Positions 40,567 through 51,532 of a stretch of DNA of 64,000 bases are shown here, in pieces. The translations under genes and the position numbers were made by a program. The notes under the pieces were generated by a model. It saw only the letters and a list, made by a program, of their open reading frames with translations. It did not search any database and had not been told where the DNA came from. Position 1 is the first letter of the stretch. Each line of letters opens with the position of its first letter. Location of the stretch: NCBI RefSeq assembly GCF_000092425.1, contig NC_014221.1, forward strand, positions 152,001 to 216,000, read 5' to 3'. The stretch comes from Truepera radiovictrix DSM 17093. Its GTDB lineage: Bacteria; Deinococcota; Deinococci; Deinococcales; Trueperaceae.

Positions 40567-41625
40567 TTACGCGGGCCGCTCGAGGCGGACGTCGCCGCCG
40601 GCGATAAAGAGCTGCGCCGCGGCGTGCGGCGGCGCCTCGGTGCCGCTCACGAGCGCCTGCGGGGCGCGCGCGGCGAGCTGCAGCAAAAACTCGCGCCGGC
40701 TGGCGTCGAGCTCGGCGGTAAAGTCGTCGATTAAAAGCACCGGCGCCTCGCGCAGCTTTTCTTGCAGCAGCGTGTACTCGGCGACCCGCAGCGCCAGGGC
40801 CACCGTGCGCGCCTCGCCGCGCGAACCGTACGCCTGCACGCTGTGGCCCGCTAGCGTGAGCTCGAGGTCGTCGCGGTGCGGCCCGACGACCGTGACGCCG
40901 CGCGCGCGCTCCTCGTGTTGGGTGGCCGCGAGCGCCGCGCGCAACCCCACCCCCTGTGCAGCGGCGCGGTGCGACACCCCCAAGGGTTTGTCGTCCCCCG
41001 AGATCTCGGCGTAGCTCGCGCGCGCGACCTCGCCGACGCGCGCGAGCGCCCGCTCGCGCAGCGCGGTGATCTCGTCACCGAGCGCGACGAAGCGCTCCGT
41101 CCACACCTCCAACGTCGGGTCGCCATACGGAAGGCTTTTGAGGGCGGCGTTGCGCTGCTCCACGACCCGAGTATACTCGCGCTGCAAAAGCGCGTAGCGG
41201 AGCGACAGACGGCTTAAGAGCGTGTCGAGGTAGCCGCGCCGCAGCGCGGGGGGGCCGTGGACCAGCTCGGCGTCTTCGGGGGTGATCAGCACCGCCGCCG
41301 AGACCCGGGCGAGCTCAAAGGCGCGGACCGACTGGCCGTCGAGTCGCACCGTTTTGCGCCCCGGCGCGAGCCCGACTTGCACCGTGCTGAGGCCGCCCCC
41401 GTGCTCGAGCTTGACGCTGACAAACCCCTCGCTCTCGCCTAAGCGCACGGCCTCGGCGATCTTGCCGTGGGGCAGCTCGCCCGTCAGGCCGAGGTAGACC
41501 GCTTCCAAGAGGTTCGACTTGCCCGCCGCGTTGCGCCCGACGATCGCCGTCACCCCGCCGCCAAAGGTCACGCGCGGGGTGTTGAGGTTGCGGTAATTGA
41601 GCTGTTGGAGCGAGAGCAGGCGCAC
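40567..41625 (-). CDS. recF: DNA replication and repair protein RecF
   Basis: SMC-like ATPase that helps RecOR load RecA at gaps. Walker A is GRNAAGKSN (30-38), Q-loop region GLTGELPHG, signature SRGEARTVALAL and Walker B LLIDDFTAELD. 352 residues, full length. Start GTG 41625. Divergent from the interrupted opsin gene, with 192 nt between. Confidence 0.95.
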   Translation of the reverse strand: MRLLSLQQLNYRNLNTPRVTFGGGVTAIVGRNAAGKSNLLEAVYLGLTGELPHGKIAEAVRLGESEGFVSVKLEHGGGLSTVQVGLAPGRKTVRLDGQSVRAFELARVSAAVLITPEDAELVHGPPALRRGYLDTLLSRLSLRYALLQREYTRVVEQRNAALKSLPYGDPTLEVWTERFVALGDEITALRERALARVGEVARASYAEISGDDKPLGVSHRAAAQGVGLRAALAATQHEERARGVTVVGPHRDDLELTLAGHSVQAYGSRGEARTVALALRVAEYTLLQEKLREAPVLLIDDFTAELDASRREFLLQLAARAPQALVSGTEAPPHAAAQLFIAGGDVRLERPA

Positions 41626-41817
41626 CCCTTTAGTCTACCGACTCCCGTCTGCCGGTTTCTCGAGCTTTGGGCCCCCCATCTTGCGAGCTGGGACGTAACC
41701 GTAGGGCACGCTTAAGTCGGCCCTTTACCGCGTTGCCTAGGCTAAACGTGGAGGCGTGCGGGGGGCCTCCGCACCCGCCCATAGCAGGGGGCGCTATCCC
41801 CCGCGGGAAGGAGCAGC

Positions 41818-41945
41818 ATGGACACGCAAACCTTGCTGATCTGGCTCTACGTGGGTTTGATGGCTGCAGGGATGCTCGTTTTCTGGGCGATGAGCCGCTC
41901 GCCCAAGGGGGTACCGGCGCTCGAATACATGGTCGCGCTCCTTAT
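41818..41945 (+). pseudogene. 5' fragment of ASR/xenorhodopsin-like microbial rhodopsin
   Basis: First 42.7 codons of a retinal protein: helix A and the start of helix B (LLIWLYVGLMAAGMLVFWAM, then GVPALEYMVALLI). ATG 41818 has GGAAGGAG before it. The coding sequence stops making sense after TTAT at 41942-41945, where the TnpB element begins, and resumes at 43291. The residue pattern and spacing are close to Anabaena sensory rhodopsin. Confidence 0.9.
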
Positions 41946-41967
41946 AAAAAAGGGTCTGGGTGGAAAA

Positions 41968-41987
41968 CCCACCCATTTATGGGTGGG
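41968..41987 (+). repeat. Left-end subterminal hairpin of the TnpB element
   Basis: 8-bp perfect stem with TTTA loop, 22 nt inside the left boundary, the place where TnpA recognises IS200/IS605 ends. Confidence 0.8.
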
Positions 41988-42034
41988 ATGTAGAACCCAG
42001 GCCGCCCAACGGGCGGCGGTGCCAGAGCTTATGC

Positions 42035-42064
42035 TTGACGCCTCAGCATAAAGTGGGCTAGACT
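42035..42064 (+). promoter_or_regulatory. Promoter of tnpB
   Basis: TTGACG (42035-42040), 18-nt spacer, TAGACT (42059-42064); the tnpB ATG is 10 nt further, so the transcript is almost leaderless. The -35 box lies in the loop of a TTATGCT/AGCATAA stem. Confidence 0.65.
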
Positions 42065-42074
42065 GCGGGCAGTC

Positions 42075-43274
42075 ATGGTCATCCTTGAGTTCAAAGCCTA
42101 CGGGAGAGCGGAGCAATTCGTCGCCATAGACGAAGCCATCCGCGTCACCCAGTTCATCAGGAACAAGGCTTTGCGCTACTGGATGGACAACCGTGGCGTC
42201 AGCAAGTACGACCTCAACAAGCTGTGTGCAGTCCTTGCAGCTGAATACGACTTTGCAGACCGCCTCAACTCTCAGGCTCGCCAAGCGGCAGCCGAGAGAG
42301 CGTGGAGCGCGATTGCTCGGTTCTACGACAACTGCAAGAAGAAGGTGAAGGGCAAGAAGGGCTACCCACAGTTCAAGAAGAACGTCCGGTCTGTCGAGTA
42401 CAAAACGACGGGCTGGAAGCTCTCGGAAGACCGTAAGTCCATCACCTTCACTGACAAATGCGGTATCGGCAAACTGAAGATGAAAGGTACCCGTGACCTG
42501 CTCTTTTACCACCCCTCGCTCATCAAGCGGGTGCGGCTGGTCAGGAAGGCAGACGGCTACTACATCCAGTTTGCCGTGGATGCTGACCGCAAAGAACCAC
42601 TGGAAGCCACCGGAAAGACCCTCGGTCTGGACGTAGGGCTACAGGACTTCTATACGGACAGCAACGGCCATAAGGAACCCAATCCCCGATTCTTGCGAAA
42701 GGCGGAAAAGCAGATCAAAAAGCTGCAACGCCGCGTGAGCAAGAAGGCCAAGGGGTCGAATAATCGGCGCAAGGCCGTGAAGCGTCTCGCCAGGAAGCAT
42801 CTCCAAATCCAACGGCAGCGTAAAGACCACGCCATCAAACTGGCGCGGTGCGTCATCCAGTCGGCAGACTTGGTTGCCTATGAAGATTTGAGAATCCGCA
42901 ACATGGTGAAGAATCACGGCCTTGCAAAATCCATCAGTGATGCCTCTTGGTATCAATTCAGAACTTGGCTGGAATACTTCGGTAAGGTGTTTGGACGCAT
43001 CACAGTCGCCGTCCCGCCTCAGTACACCAGTCAGGCTTGTAGCGAGTGTGGCTGCAAGGTCGAAAAGACACTATCTACTCGCACACACGTATGCCCTCAC
43101 TGTGGATACGTCGCAGACCGCGATGAAAACGCGGCCCGCAATATCCTCACTTTGGGCATCGGTACGGTGGGGCACATCGGAACTTACGCTTGGGGAGATA
43201 GCGCCTCTACTGAGATGGGGGAAACCGCCAGCTCGGCAAGTGCTGTCGCTGAACCAAGAATCCCACGGCTTTAG
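42075..43274 (+). CDS. tnpB: TnpB RNA-guided nuclease (IS200/IS605 family)
   Basis: 399 residues, apparently intact. The RuvC-like catalytic triad is in GLDVGLQ (Asp), VAYEDL (Glu) and DRDENAARNIL (Asp). The zinc finger is CSECGC...CPHCGY. An arginine/lysine-rich bridge-helix-like segment lies in the middle (KAEKQIKKLQRRVSKKAKG). TnpB cuts DNA next to the element's target motif using an RNA from its own right end, favouring retention of the element. ATG 42075. Base use is more AT-rich than the flanking genes, in keeping with transfer. Confidence 0.95.
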   Translation: MVILEFKAYGRAEQFVAIDEAIRVTQFIRNKALRYWMDNRGVSKYDLNKLCAVLAAEYDFADRLNSQARQAAAERAWSAIARFYDNCKKKVKGKKGYPQFKKNVRSVEYKTTGWKLSEDRKSITFTDKCGIGKLKMKGTRDLLFYHPSLIKRVRLVRKADGYYIQFAVDADRKEPLEATGKTLGLDVGLQDFYTDSNGHKEPNPRFLRKAEKQIKKLQRRVSKKAKGSNNRRKAVKRLARKHLQIQRQRKDHAIKLARCVIQSADLVAYEDLRIRNMVKNHGLAKSISDASWYQFRTWLEYFGKVFGRITVAVPPQYTSQACSECGCKVEKTLSTRTHVCPHCGYVADRDENAARNILTLGIGTVGHIGTYAWGDSASTEMGETASSASAVAEPRIPRL

Positions 43275-43306
43275 CCGTGTGGAGTGTCAACCCCGTCTGG
43301 TCGGGG
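43150..43306 (+). ncRNA. Predicted omega/reRNA of the TnpB element (approximate limits)
   Basis: By analogy with characterised TnpB systems, the guide RNA runs through the 3' end of tnpB and the right-end hairpin into the flank. The guide would begin at 43291 (CCCCGTCTGGTCGGGG), which is opsin sequence. Limits are inferred, not seen. Confidence 0.35.
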
Positions 43307-43883
43307 GCGGCGTACATGGCGATGGCGATGGGGCAGGCGACCACCGAGGTCGCGGGGCGCACCGTCTTCTACGGGCGCTACATCGACTGGGTGGTCACGA
43401 CGCCGCTGCTGCTCTTGGCGCTCGCTTTAACGGCGATGTACCGCGGCCCAAAGAGCAAAACGCTGATCGCCGGGCTGATGGCCACGGACGTCATCATGAT
43501 CCTGAGCGGCCTCGCCGCCGACCTCTCCGAGGAGCCCATGCGGTGGGTGTGGTTCGTCTTCGGTTGCGTGTCGTTCGGGGTGATCCTCTACATGATCTGG
43601 TGGCCCCTTTACGACATCGCTAAAAGCCGCGGTCCGCGCCACGCGGCGAGCTTTCGCAACGTCGCGCTCTTTTTGACCGTGCTCTGGTTCGTCTACCCCA
43701 TCAGCTGGTATATCGGCCCGTCGGGGATCGGTTTGGTCGACACGACGACCGACTGGTTTCCTCTTTACCGTGACGCCGTTTTTCTCCAAGGTCGCCTTTA
43801 GCCTCTACGACCTCTCCGTGCTGCGCCGGTTGTCGAAAGAGGCGCCCTTGGAGGAGAAACGGCCGGCGACCGAGCCGTTCTGA
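43291..43883 (+). pseudogene. 3' fragment of ASR/xenorhodopsin-like rhodopsin, with a one-base frameshift
   Basis: Helices B-G. In the rejoined protein, helix C reads RYIDWVVTTPLLLLA, giving D75, T79 and A86 (D75/T79/S86 in Anabaena sensory rhodopsin). Frame 0 stops at 43801 after a shift near 43757-43763. Dropping one base gives LFTVTPFFSKVAFSLYDL with P205 and the retinal lysine K209, and a natural end at 43883 (about 239 residues in all). Pro in place of the helix-G Asp is the mark of the ASR/xenorhodopsin group (sensors or inward proton pumps). As read, the product lacks the lysine. Confidence 0.9.
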
Positions 43884-43887
43884 CCGG

Positions 43888-44941
43888 GTGCGTCGGGCTC
43901 AGGCGCTTGCAAGACGCCCTCGCCGGGGAGGTGCGTGTAGCGCGCCGGACCCCGGGGCGGCGCGGCTGTTGCCCTACGCCCTGGCCGTCTCCTGGTTCGC
44001 CGCCGCCGCCGCGCTAGGGCTCGCGCTGCTCGACCCCGCGCGGGCGCACGCGCACGCCTTTACGCCCCTGCTCCTAGGCGCTCTCTGCTTCGGGTTGCCG
44101 CACGGGGCGCTCGACCACCTCGTGCCGGCGCGTCTGGGTCTCCCCTGGAGCCGCCGGCCCCTACGCGTCGGCGCCTACGTGCTTTTCTACCTCGCCCTCG
44201 CGGGCGCGGTGCTGGCCCTCTGGTACGCCCTGCCGAGGGGTGCGTTCGCCTTTTTACCTGCTCCTCACGGTCGCGCACTGGGGGCACGGCGACCTGCGCT
44301 TCTGGGAGCGGTTTTGGGGGTACCGGCCGCCCCGTTGGGTGGCGTGGGTGATCGGCCTCGTGCGCGGCGCGTTGCCCATCGCCCTGCCCGTGCTCGCCTT
44401 TCCGGAGACGGCGGCGAGCCTCCTCCGTCACGCCGCGCTGGGCCTCGGCCTAGAGGCAGCCCCCCTCCCCCTGGCGGCGCCACAGGTGGTGTGGCCGCTT
44501 CGCGCCGCTCTAGGCGCGGCGCTCGCGCTTTACGGCGTCGCTGCGGTGCGCGCCGCGCCGCGCCGGGCAGCGCTGGCGGTCGACCTGTTCGAGGTCGCGC
44601 TGCTGCTCGCGCTCTTCAGCCTCGCCCCTGCCTACTTCGCGGTCGGCGTCTACTTCGTCTTCTGGCACGCGCCGCGGCACCTCGCGCGGCTCGCGCTCCT
44701 GCGCCGCGCCGACGCCGAAGCGGTCGCCGCGGGGCGCCTCTGGGGTCCCCTGCGCCGCCTCGCGCGGGACACGCTGCCGCTCACCCTCGCCGCGCTCGCC
44801 CTTTTAGGAGGGCTCTACGGTCTGGCTGCGGGGCGTGTGACGACCCTCGAGGGTTTCGTCGCGCTCTACCTCGTGTTGATCAGCGCGCTGACGCTGCCGC
44901 ACGCCGTTGTGGTAGCGCTCATGGACCTCTGGGAGCGCTAG
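43888..44941 (+). pseudogene. blh: Brp/Blh-family beta-carotene 15,15'-dioxygenase, frameshifted
   Basis: Membrane enzyme that splits beta-carotene into two retinals, the opsin cofactor. Conserved His motifs are GLPHGALDHL (frame 1), then HWGHGDL, FWHAPRHLARL and LPHAVVVALMD (frame 2). The frame changes at a run of five T (44251-44255); with four T the text reads FAFYLLLTVAHWGHG. Start GTG 43888 is 4 nt after the corrected opsin stop, so the two form one operon. The unshifted frame runs to 45120 as nonsense. Lesion or sequencing error cannot be told apart here. Confidence 0.88.
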
Positions 44942-45058
44942 GTGCGCTACCCACGCTGAGGGGCTGGGCGGCGTCTGCGCGTAGACGCGCTACGAACGCC
45001 CCCCACGGCGGCGTCTGCGGGGTGCTACCCCTGCTTTACCAAAGAGGCTCGAGCCCCG

Positions 45059-45430
45059 CTAGCGCGCAGCCGACGCCTCGAGCACCACCACCGCCGCCGC
45101 GTGCTCTTTCGAGTGGCTGAGGCTGAGGTGCGCCCGCCACCCCCGCTGCGTGAGCGCGTCGGCGAGGGTGGGGGCGAAGGCAAAGCTCGGTTTGTCGCCG
45201 CGGCGCACCACCCACACGTCGCGCCAGCCGTGCGCCTCGGGCCAGGTCTTCTGAAACGCCTCTTTGGCGGCGAAGCGCGCGGCCAAAGAGGGGATGGGGT
45301 CCTTTTTGCGGAGGCAGTAGGCGAGCTCCTCGGGGTGGAAGTGCCGCTCCAAAAAGCGGTCGCGGTGACGGTTCCACACCCCCTGGATGCGGCTGAGCTC
45401 GACGATGTCAAGGCCGATGGCGACGATCAC
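45059..45430 (-). CDS. acpS: Holo-[acyl-carrier-protein] synthase
   Basis: Transfers phosphopantetheine from CoA to ACP. Mg2+-site residues are D8 in GLDIVELSRI and E57 in FAAKEAFQK, and the late motif is LSLSHSKEHA. 123 residues, typical. GTG 45430, 8 nt downstream of rpiA, probably the same transcript. Confidence 0.94.
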   Translation of the reverse strand: MIVAIGLDIVELSRIQGVWNRHRDRFLERHFHPEELAYCLRKKDPIPSLAARFAAKEAFQKTWPEAHGWRDVWVVRRGDKPSFAFAPTLADALTQRGWRAHLSLSHSKEHAAAVVVLEASAAR

Positions 45431-45438
45431 GGGAGCCC

Positions 45439-46122
45439 TTACGCGCGCTCGAGCACGTCGACCCCGTCGTCGCTCGCCAGGTAAGCGAGGTGCGCTAAGC
45501 CCAGAAAGAGGCCGTGGCCCAACACGCCCGGGATCTGGCTGATCGCCAGCGCCACCTCCTGCGGGTCGAAGGGGTGGCTGAAGTGGCAGTCGAGCAGGTG
45601 GTGGCCGTTGTCGGTGGTGACGGGGCGGCCCCCGCTAAGGCGCAGCACGGGGCGGCAGCCGAGCGCCTCGAGGTCGCGTGAGGCCGCCTCCAAGCCGAAG
45701 GGGAGCACCTCGACGGGGACCGGCGCGCGCTCGCCGAGGTAGCGCACGCGTTTGCTGGCGTCGCCGATGAGGATAAAGCGCGCCGCGCGCGCCTCGACGA
45801 TCTTCTCGCGTAACAGCGCGCCGCCGAGCCCCTTGATGGCGTCGAGCGTACCGGTGACCTCGTCCATACCGTCGATGGCGAGGTCGACCCCGCCCCGCGG
45901 GAGGTCGATGACGGGGATGCCCAACGAGCGGGCGAGCGCCCCCGTTGCTTCAGACGTCACCGCCGCGCGGAGGTCGCGCAGCTCCCCTGCGGCGAGGCGC
46001 CGACCGATCTCGAGCGTCGCGTACTTCGCGGTGCTGCCCGTGCCGAGCCCGAGCACCATCTTGCTCTCGACGTGCGCGACCGCCGACATCGCGGCCTGCT
46101 CCTTTTGCGCCTCAGCGGACAC
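45439..46122 (-). CDS. rpiA: Ribose-5-phosphate isomerase A
   Basis: Pentose-phosphate enzyme converting ribose-5-P and ribulose-5-P. Motifs are GLGTGSTAKY near residue 25, DLAIDGMDEV, and KGLGGALLREKIV with the catalytic Glu/Lys region. 227 residues. Start at 46122. Divergent from the peroxiredoxin at 46258. Confidence 0.95.
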   Translation of the reverse strand: MSAEAQKEQAAMSAVAHVESKMVLGLGTGSTAKYATLEIGRRLAAGELRDLRAAVTSEATGALARSLGIPVIDLPRGGVDLAIDGMDEVTGTLDAIKGLGGALLREKIVEARAARFILIGDASKRVRYLGERAPVPVEVLPFGLEAASRDLEALGCRPVLRLSGGRPVTTDNGHHLLDCHFSHPFDPQEVALAISQIPGVLGHGLFLGLAHLAYLASDDGVDVLERA

Positions 46123-46257
46123 GGCGCCACCCCCAACTCCTGCTAGGCTCTCTCATACGGGTCACTGTAACAGGTGGCCGCAGCGACGACGCCCGCGCTA
46201 CACCCTTTTACTCGGTGATGGGCTCCCTTGGCGCGGGCGCCCGTGAGGAGGTCTTGC

Positions 46258-46731
46258 GTGGCAGCACCCCAGCGGCTGCGCGTCGGTGACGACGCGCCCC
46301 CCTTTGCGCTCCCCTCGAACAGAGGCGAGCAGCGCCTGAGCGACTACGCCGGTCAGTGGACGGTCCTCTACTTCTATCCCAAGGACAACACCCCCGGGTG
46401 CACGCAGGAGGCGTGCGACTTCCGCGACGCGCTGCCCGGCATGGGCGCGGCCGTGTTGGGGGTTTCAGCCGACGACGTGAGCTCGCACGAGGGCTTCGCC
46501 GCGGCGCACAACCTCCCCTTCCCGCTGCTCTCCGACCCGGACGGCGCGGTCGCCAAGCGCTACGGCGCCTACGGCACCAAGCAGCTCTACGGCAAGACCT
46601 ACGAGGGCGTGTTGCGCTCGACCTTTATCATCAGTCCCGAGGGCAAGATCGCCGAGGCGATGTACAACGTCAAGGCCACGGGGCACGCGGAGCGGGTCGC
46701 CAAACGGCTCGAGGCGCTCCGCAGCGCCTAG
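46258..46731 (+). CDS. bcp: Peroxiredoxin, Bcp/PrxQ type
   Basis: Thiol peroxidase. Peroxidatic C48 and likely resolving C53 in DNTPGCTQEAC, the two-cysteine PrxQ spacing. FYPKDNTPGCT is the family core. 157 residues. GTG 46258 follows AGGAGG; ten extra upstream codons are not used. It would accept electrons from thioredoxin (trxA is in the window). A second paralogue is at 59900. Confidence 0.92.
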   Translation: MAAPQRLRVGDDAPPFALPSNRGEQRLSDYAGQWTVLYFYPKDNTPGCTQEACDFRDALPGMGAAVLGVSADDVSSHEGFAAAHNLPFPLLSDPDGAVAKRYGAYGTKQLYGKTYEGVLRSTFIISPEGKIAEAMYNVKATGHAERVAKRLEALRSA

Positions 46732-46797
46732 CGCCGCCTGAAACGGCCGTGAGGACCGCCTCGCGGCCGTTTTCGCGCAGGGTACGGCGTCCTAAAA

Positions 46798-46827
46798 CTT
46801 GACATAATCACGCTCAAGTTTCATAAT
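46798..46827 (+). promoter_or_regulatory. clpB promoter with HAIR/HspR-like operator
   Basis: TTGACA (46799-46804), 17 nt, CATAAT (46822-46827). A 21-bp inverted repeat at 46798-46818 with arms CTTGACA and GCTCAAG and a 7-nt centre overlaps the -35 box. It has the size and arms of the HAIR element (CTTGAGT-N7-ACTCAAG) bound by HspR. The symmetry extends to AAACTTGA/TCAAGTTT. Confidence 0.72.
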
Positions 46828-46836
46828 ATGAGCATT

Positions 46837-49416
<2,580 letters not shown>

Positions 49417-49500
49417 GTGCGCCCCCTACGCCCCCGGCGTAGCACCGCCCGCTCAGCACCGCTTGTTCAGTACCGTTCAGTAGCACCCGTGCGGCAGCGC

Positions 49501-51174
49501 CTAGGCGCTGCCGCTGGCTTTGTCCGCAGGGAGGGTGAAGGGGGTGTCGGCGGTCGGGGGCGCGGGCGACTCAGCGCCCACCCCGAGGTAGGCCCTGGCC
49601 GCCTCCATCTCGGCTCGAGCACGCGCCTCGTCCCAAGCGAGCGCCTCGCCGAGCAGCTGCACCACCTGCGGCAGCGCCTCTAAAGCGGCGCGCTGATCGA
49701 CGAAAGCGAGCCGCGTACGCCGCGCCAAAATGTCCGTGGCGGTCTGCGCCCCCTCGAAACGGGCGCCGTAGAGGACCTCGGCCGCGAGGTGTGGGTGCCC
49801 CGGGACGAGCCGCCCGGGGTGCTCGCGGGCGAGACCCGCGACCTCTGGCGCGCGGTCGCCGTAGGCGCGGTGGAGGTAGGCAGCCACGTCGGGCTCGAGC
49901 CCGAAGCCCCGCTCCAAGCTAGCGGCGCCGCCCGGCTGGAAGCTGTCGGCGCCGACGAGCTTCAGCGCCTCGGTGCGCGAGGGCCCGGCGCGCAACCCCC
50001 CGACGCGCACGGCCGCGTCGACGGTGTCGAGCGCCATCTTGCGGTACGTGGTCCATTTGCCCCCCGCGATGGTGACGAGCCCTGAAGGGGCGAGGTTGAG
50101 CACGTGGTCGCGCGACAAACGGGCGGTGTCGGCGGCTTTGGGGTTGGAGACGAGCGGCCGCAACCCCGACCAGGCGGCGCGCACGTCCGCGCGCGTCACC
50201 GGCAGGTCGAAGTACCGCTCCACGTGGCGGAGGATGTAGGCGATGTCGTCCTCGGTCGCCTGCGGATGGGCCTCGATGGGTGCGGGGTGGTCGGTGGTGC
50301 CGACCAGGGTGTAGCCGAGCCACGGCAGCAAGAAGAGCACCCGTCCGTCGTCGGTCTGGGGGATTAGCAGCCCCGTCTCGGGGGGCGAAAAGCGCCCGTC
50401 TAAGACGATGTGGCTCCCCGAACTCGCGCTCAGCATCGGCGGCGCGCTGGGGTCGTCGAGCTGGCGGATGGCGTCCGAAAAGGGGCCGGTGGCGTTGACG
50501 ACGACCTTGGCCGCGACCTCCCAGGTTTCGCCGGTGAGCGCGTCGCGCACCGCCGCGCCCCGGAGCCGCCCCCCCGACTTGAGGAGGCCGGTCACCTCGA
50601 CGTGGTTGGCGACCGCCGCCCCCTCGCGCGCCGCCGTGAGGGCCAGAGCGACGTTCATGCGGGCGTCGTCGAACTGCCCATCAAAGTAGAGCACGCCGCC
50701 GCGCAGCCCCGCGCGGCGCAGCATGGGAAAGCGCGTCAGGGCCTCGCTGCGCCCCACGAAGCGGCTCCCGGCGAGGTTGGTGCGGCCCGCCAGGAGGTCG
50801 TAGAGCTTAAGGCCGCTCATCATGTAAGGGATCTCCCACCAGTTGTATAGCGGCGTCAGGATGGGGAGCGGCCGAGCGAGGTGCGGCGCGAGTTTAAGCA
50901 GCGTGGCGCGCTCTTTGAGGGCGTCGCGGACCAGGTTGAGCTGCGTCTTGTCGAGCTTTTTAACGGCTTGCTCGAGGTAGCGCACGCCGCCGTGGATGAG
51001 CTTGGTCGAGCGGCTGCTGGTCCCCGCAGCGAAGTCGTTGCGTTCGACGAGGGCGGTTTTAAGCCCGCGGCTCGCCGCGTCTAGAGCGACGCCCGCGCCC
51101 GTCGCGCCGCCGCCGATGACGAGCACGTCGAAGGTCTCCGACTGTAGCCGTTGTAGCTGCGCGTGCCGGTTCAC
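49501..51174 (-). CDS. glpD: Glycerol-3-phosphate dehydrogenase (FAD, aerobic type)
   Basis: Membrane-associated flavoenzyme feeding electrons from glycerol-3-P to quinone. The N-terminal FAD motif is VIGGGATGAGVALDAASRG, with GTSSRSTKLIHGG and IAGGKWTTYRKMA. 557 residues from GTG 51174; the very long open frame upstream (to 52083) is antisense to etfB and is not coding. No glpK or glpF beside it. Convergent with clpB. Confidence 0.93.
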   Translation of the reverse strand: MNRHAQLQRLQSETFDVLVIGGGATGAGVALDAASRGLKTALVERNDFAAGTSSRSTKLIHGGVRYLEQAVKKLDKTQLNLVRDALKERATLLKLAPHLARPLPILTPLYNWWEIPYMMSGLKLYDLLAGRTNLAGSRFVGRSEALTRFPMLRRAGLRGGVLYFDGQFDDARMNVALALTAAREGAAVANHVEVTGLLKSGGRLRGAAVRDALTGETWEVAAKVVVNATGPFSDAIRQLDDPSAPPMLSASSGSHIVLDGRFSPPETGLLIPQTDDGRVLFLLPWLGYTLVGTTDHPAPIEAHPQATEDDIAYILRHVERYFDLPVTRADVRAAWSGLRPLVSNPKAADTARLSRDHVLNLAPSGLVTIAGGKWTTYRKMALDTVDAAVRVGGLRAGPSRTEALKLVGADSFQPGGAASLERGFGLEPDVAAYLHRAYGDRAPEVAGLAREHPGRLVPGHPHLAAEVLYGARFEGAQTATDILARRTRLAFVDQRAALEALPQVVQLLGEALAWDEARARAEMEAARAYLGVGAESPAPPTADTPFTLPADKASGSA

Positions 51175-51532
51175 GGTGCGCGTCCTGCGCGTGTGGGGCG
51201 CTCTGCACTGCGTGTGGGGCGGGAGGCGTGGGTGGCGCCGTGGAGGGTGGCGCGGCGATGAGCGGCCTTCATGCGTTTCACGATAAAGCATGGCGCGAGG
51301 TGGCGGCCTCGCTCTGGAGCACGTTGTCGGGCGGGCGCGGGGGGCGACGCCGGAGCGGGGTGGCGCTGTGTCCTTTGGCGCCGCCGGTCTTAGAGCACCC
51401 CCCGCCCCTAGGGGTATGATGGGGCCGCCTACAGCTTTCCAAAGGGGTCTAGAGGCTCTAGACGCTCTAAGCCGCCCGCCACCAACCTCGGGGCCTACAG
51501 GCCTAGGCGCGGCGCCCTGATGAGGAGGACAG
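51175..51532. other. 358-nt intergenic region between glpD and etfB
   Basis: Divergent control region. It contains TATGAT at 51415-51420 as a possible -10 for the etf operon, with no clear -35, and a cluster of TCTAGA motifs (about 51449-51468). No RNA gene or extra coding sequence was recognised. Confidence 0.45.

Larger units (their letters stand above)
41946..43290 (+). mobile_element. TnpB-only IS200/IS605-type element inserted in the opsin gene
   Basis: 1,345 bp. The left boundary directly follows TTAT (41942-41945) and the right end finishes TCAA (43287-43290). The left end has a hairpin CCCACCCA-TTTA-TGGGTGGG (41968-41987), and the right end has CACGGCT-TT-AGCCGTG (43264-43279). There is no target duplication and no terminal inverted repeat, as expected for single-strand 'peel and paste' elements. 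The only gene is tnpB; no tnpA. Joining 41945 to 43291 reads LLIPVWSGAAYM, restoring the opsin exactly. Confidence 0.93.

Noticed and set aside
41640-41817. Riboswitch or light-responsive operator before the opsin
   Set aside because: Two short GC hairpins are present (for example GGGGG/CCCCC near 41790), but no known fold or operator was recognised.
43884-45120. 410-codon continuous frame through blh
   Set aside because: After 44255 the frame turns into Arg/Ala-rich nonsense, while the next frame carries the conserved His motifs.
46828-46836. ATG 46828 as clpB start
   Set aside because: It lies directly after the -10 box, upstream of the expected transcript start; ATG 46837 also matches the usual ClpB N-terminus.
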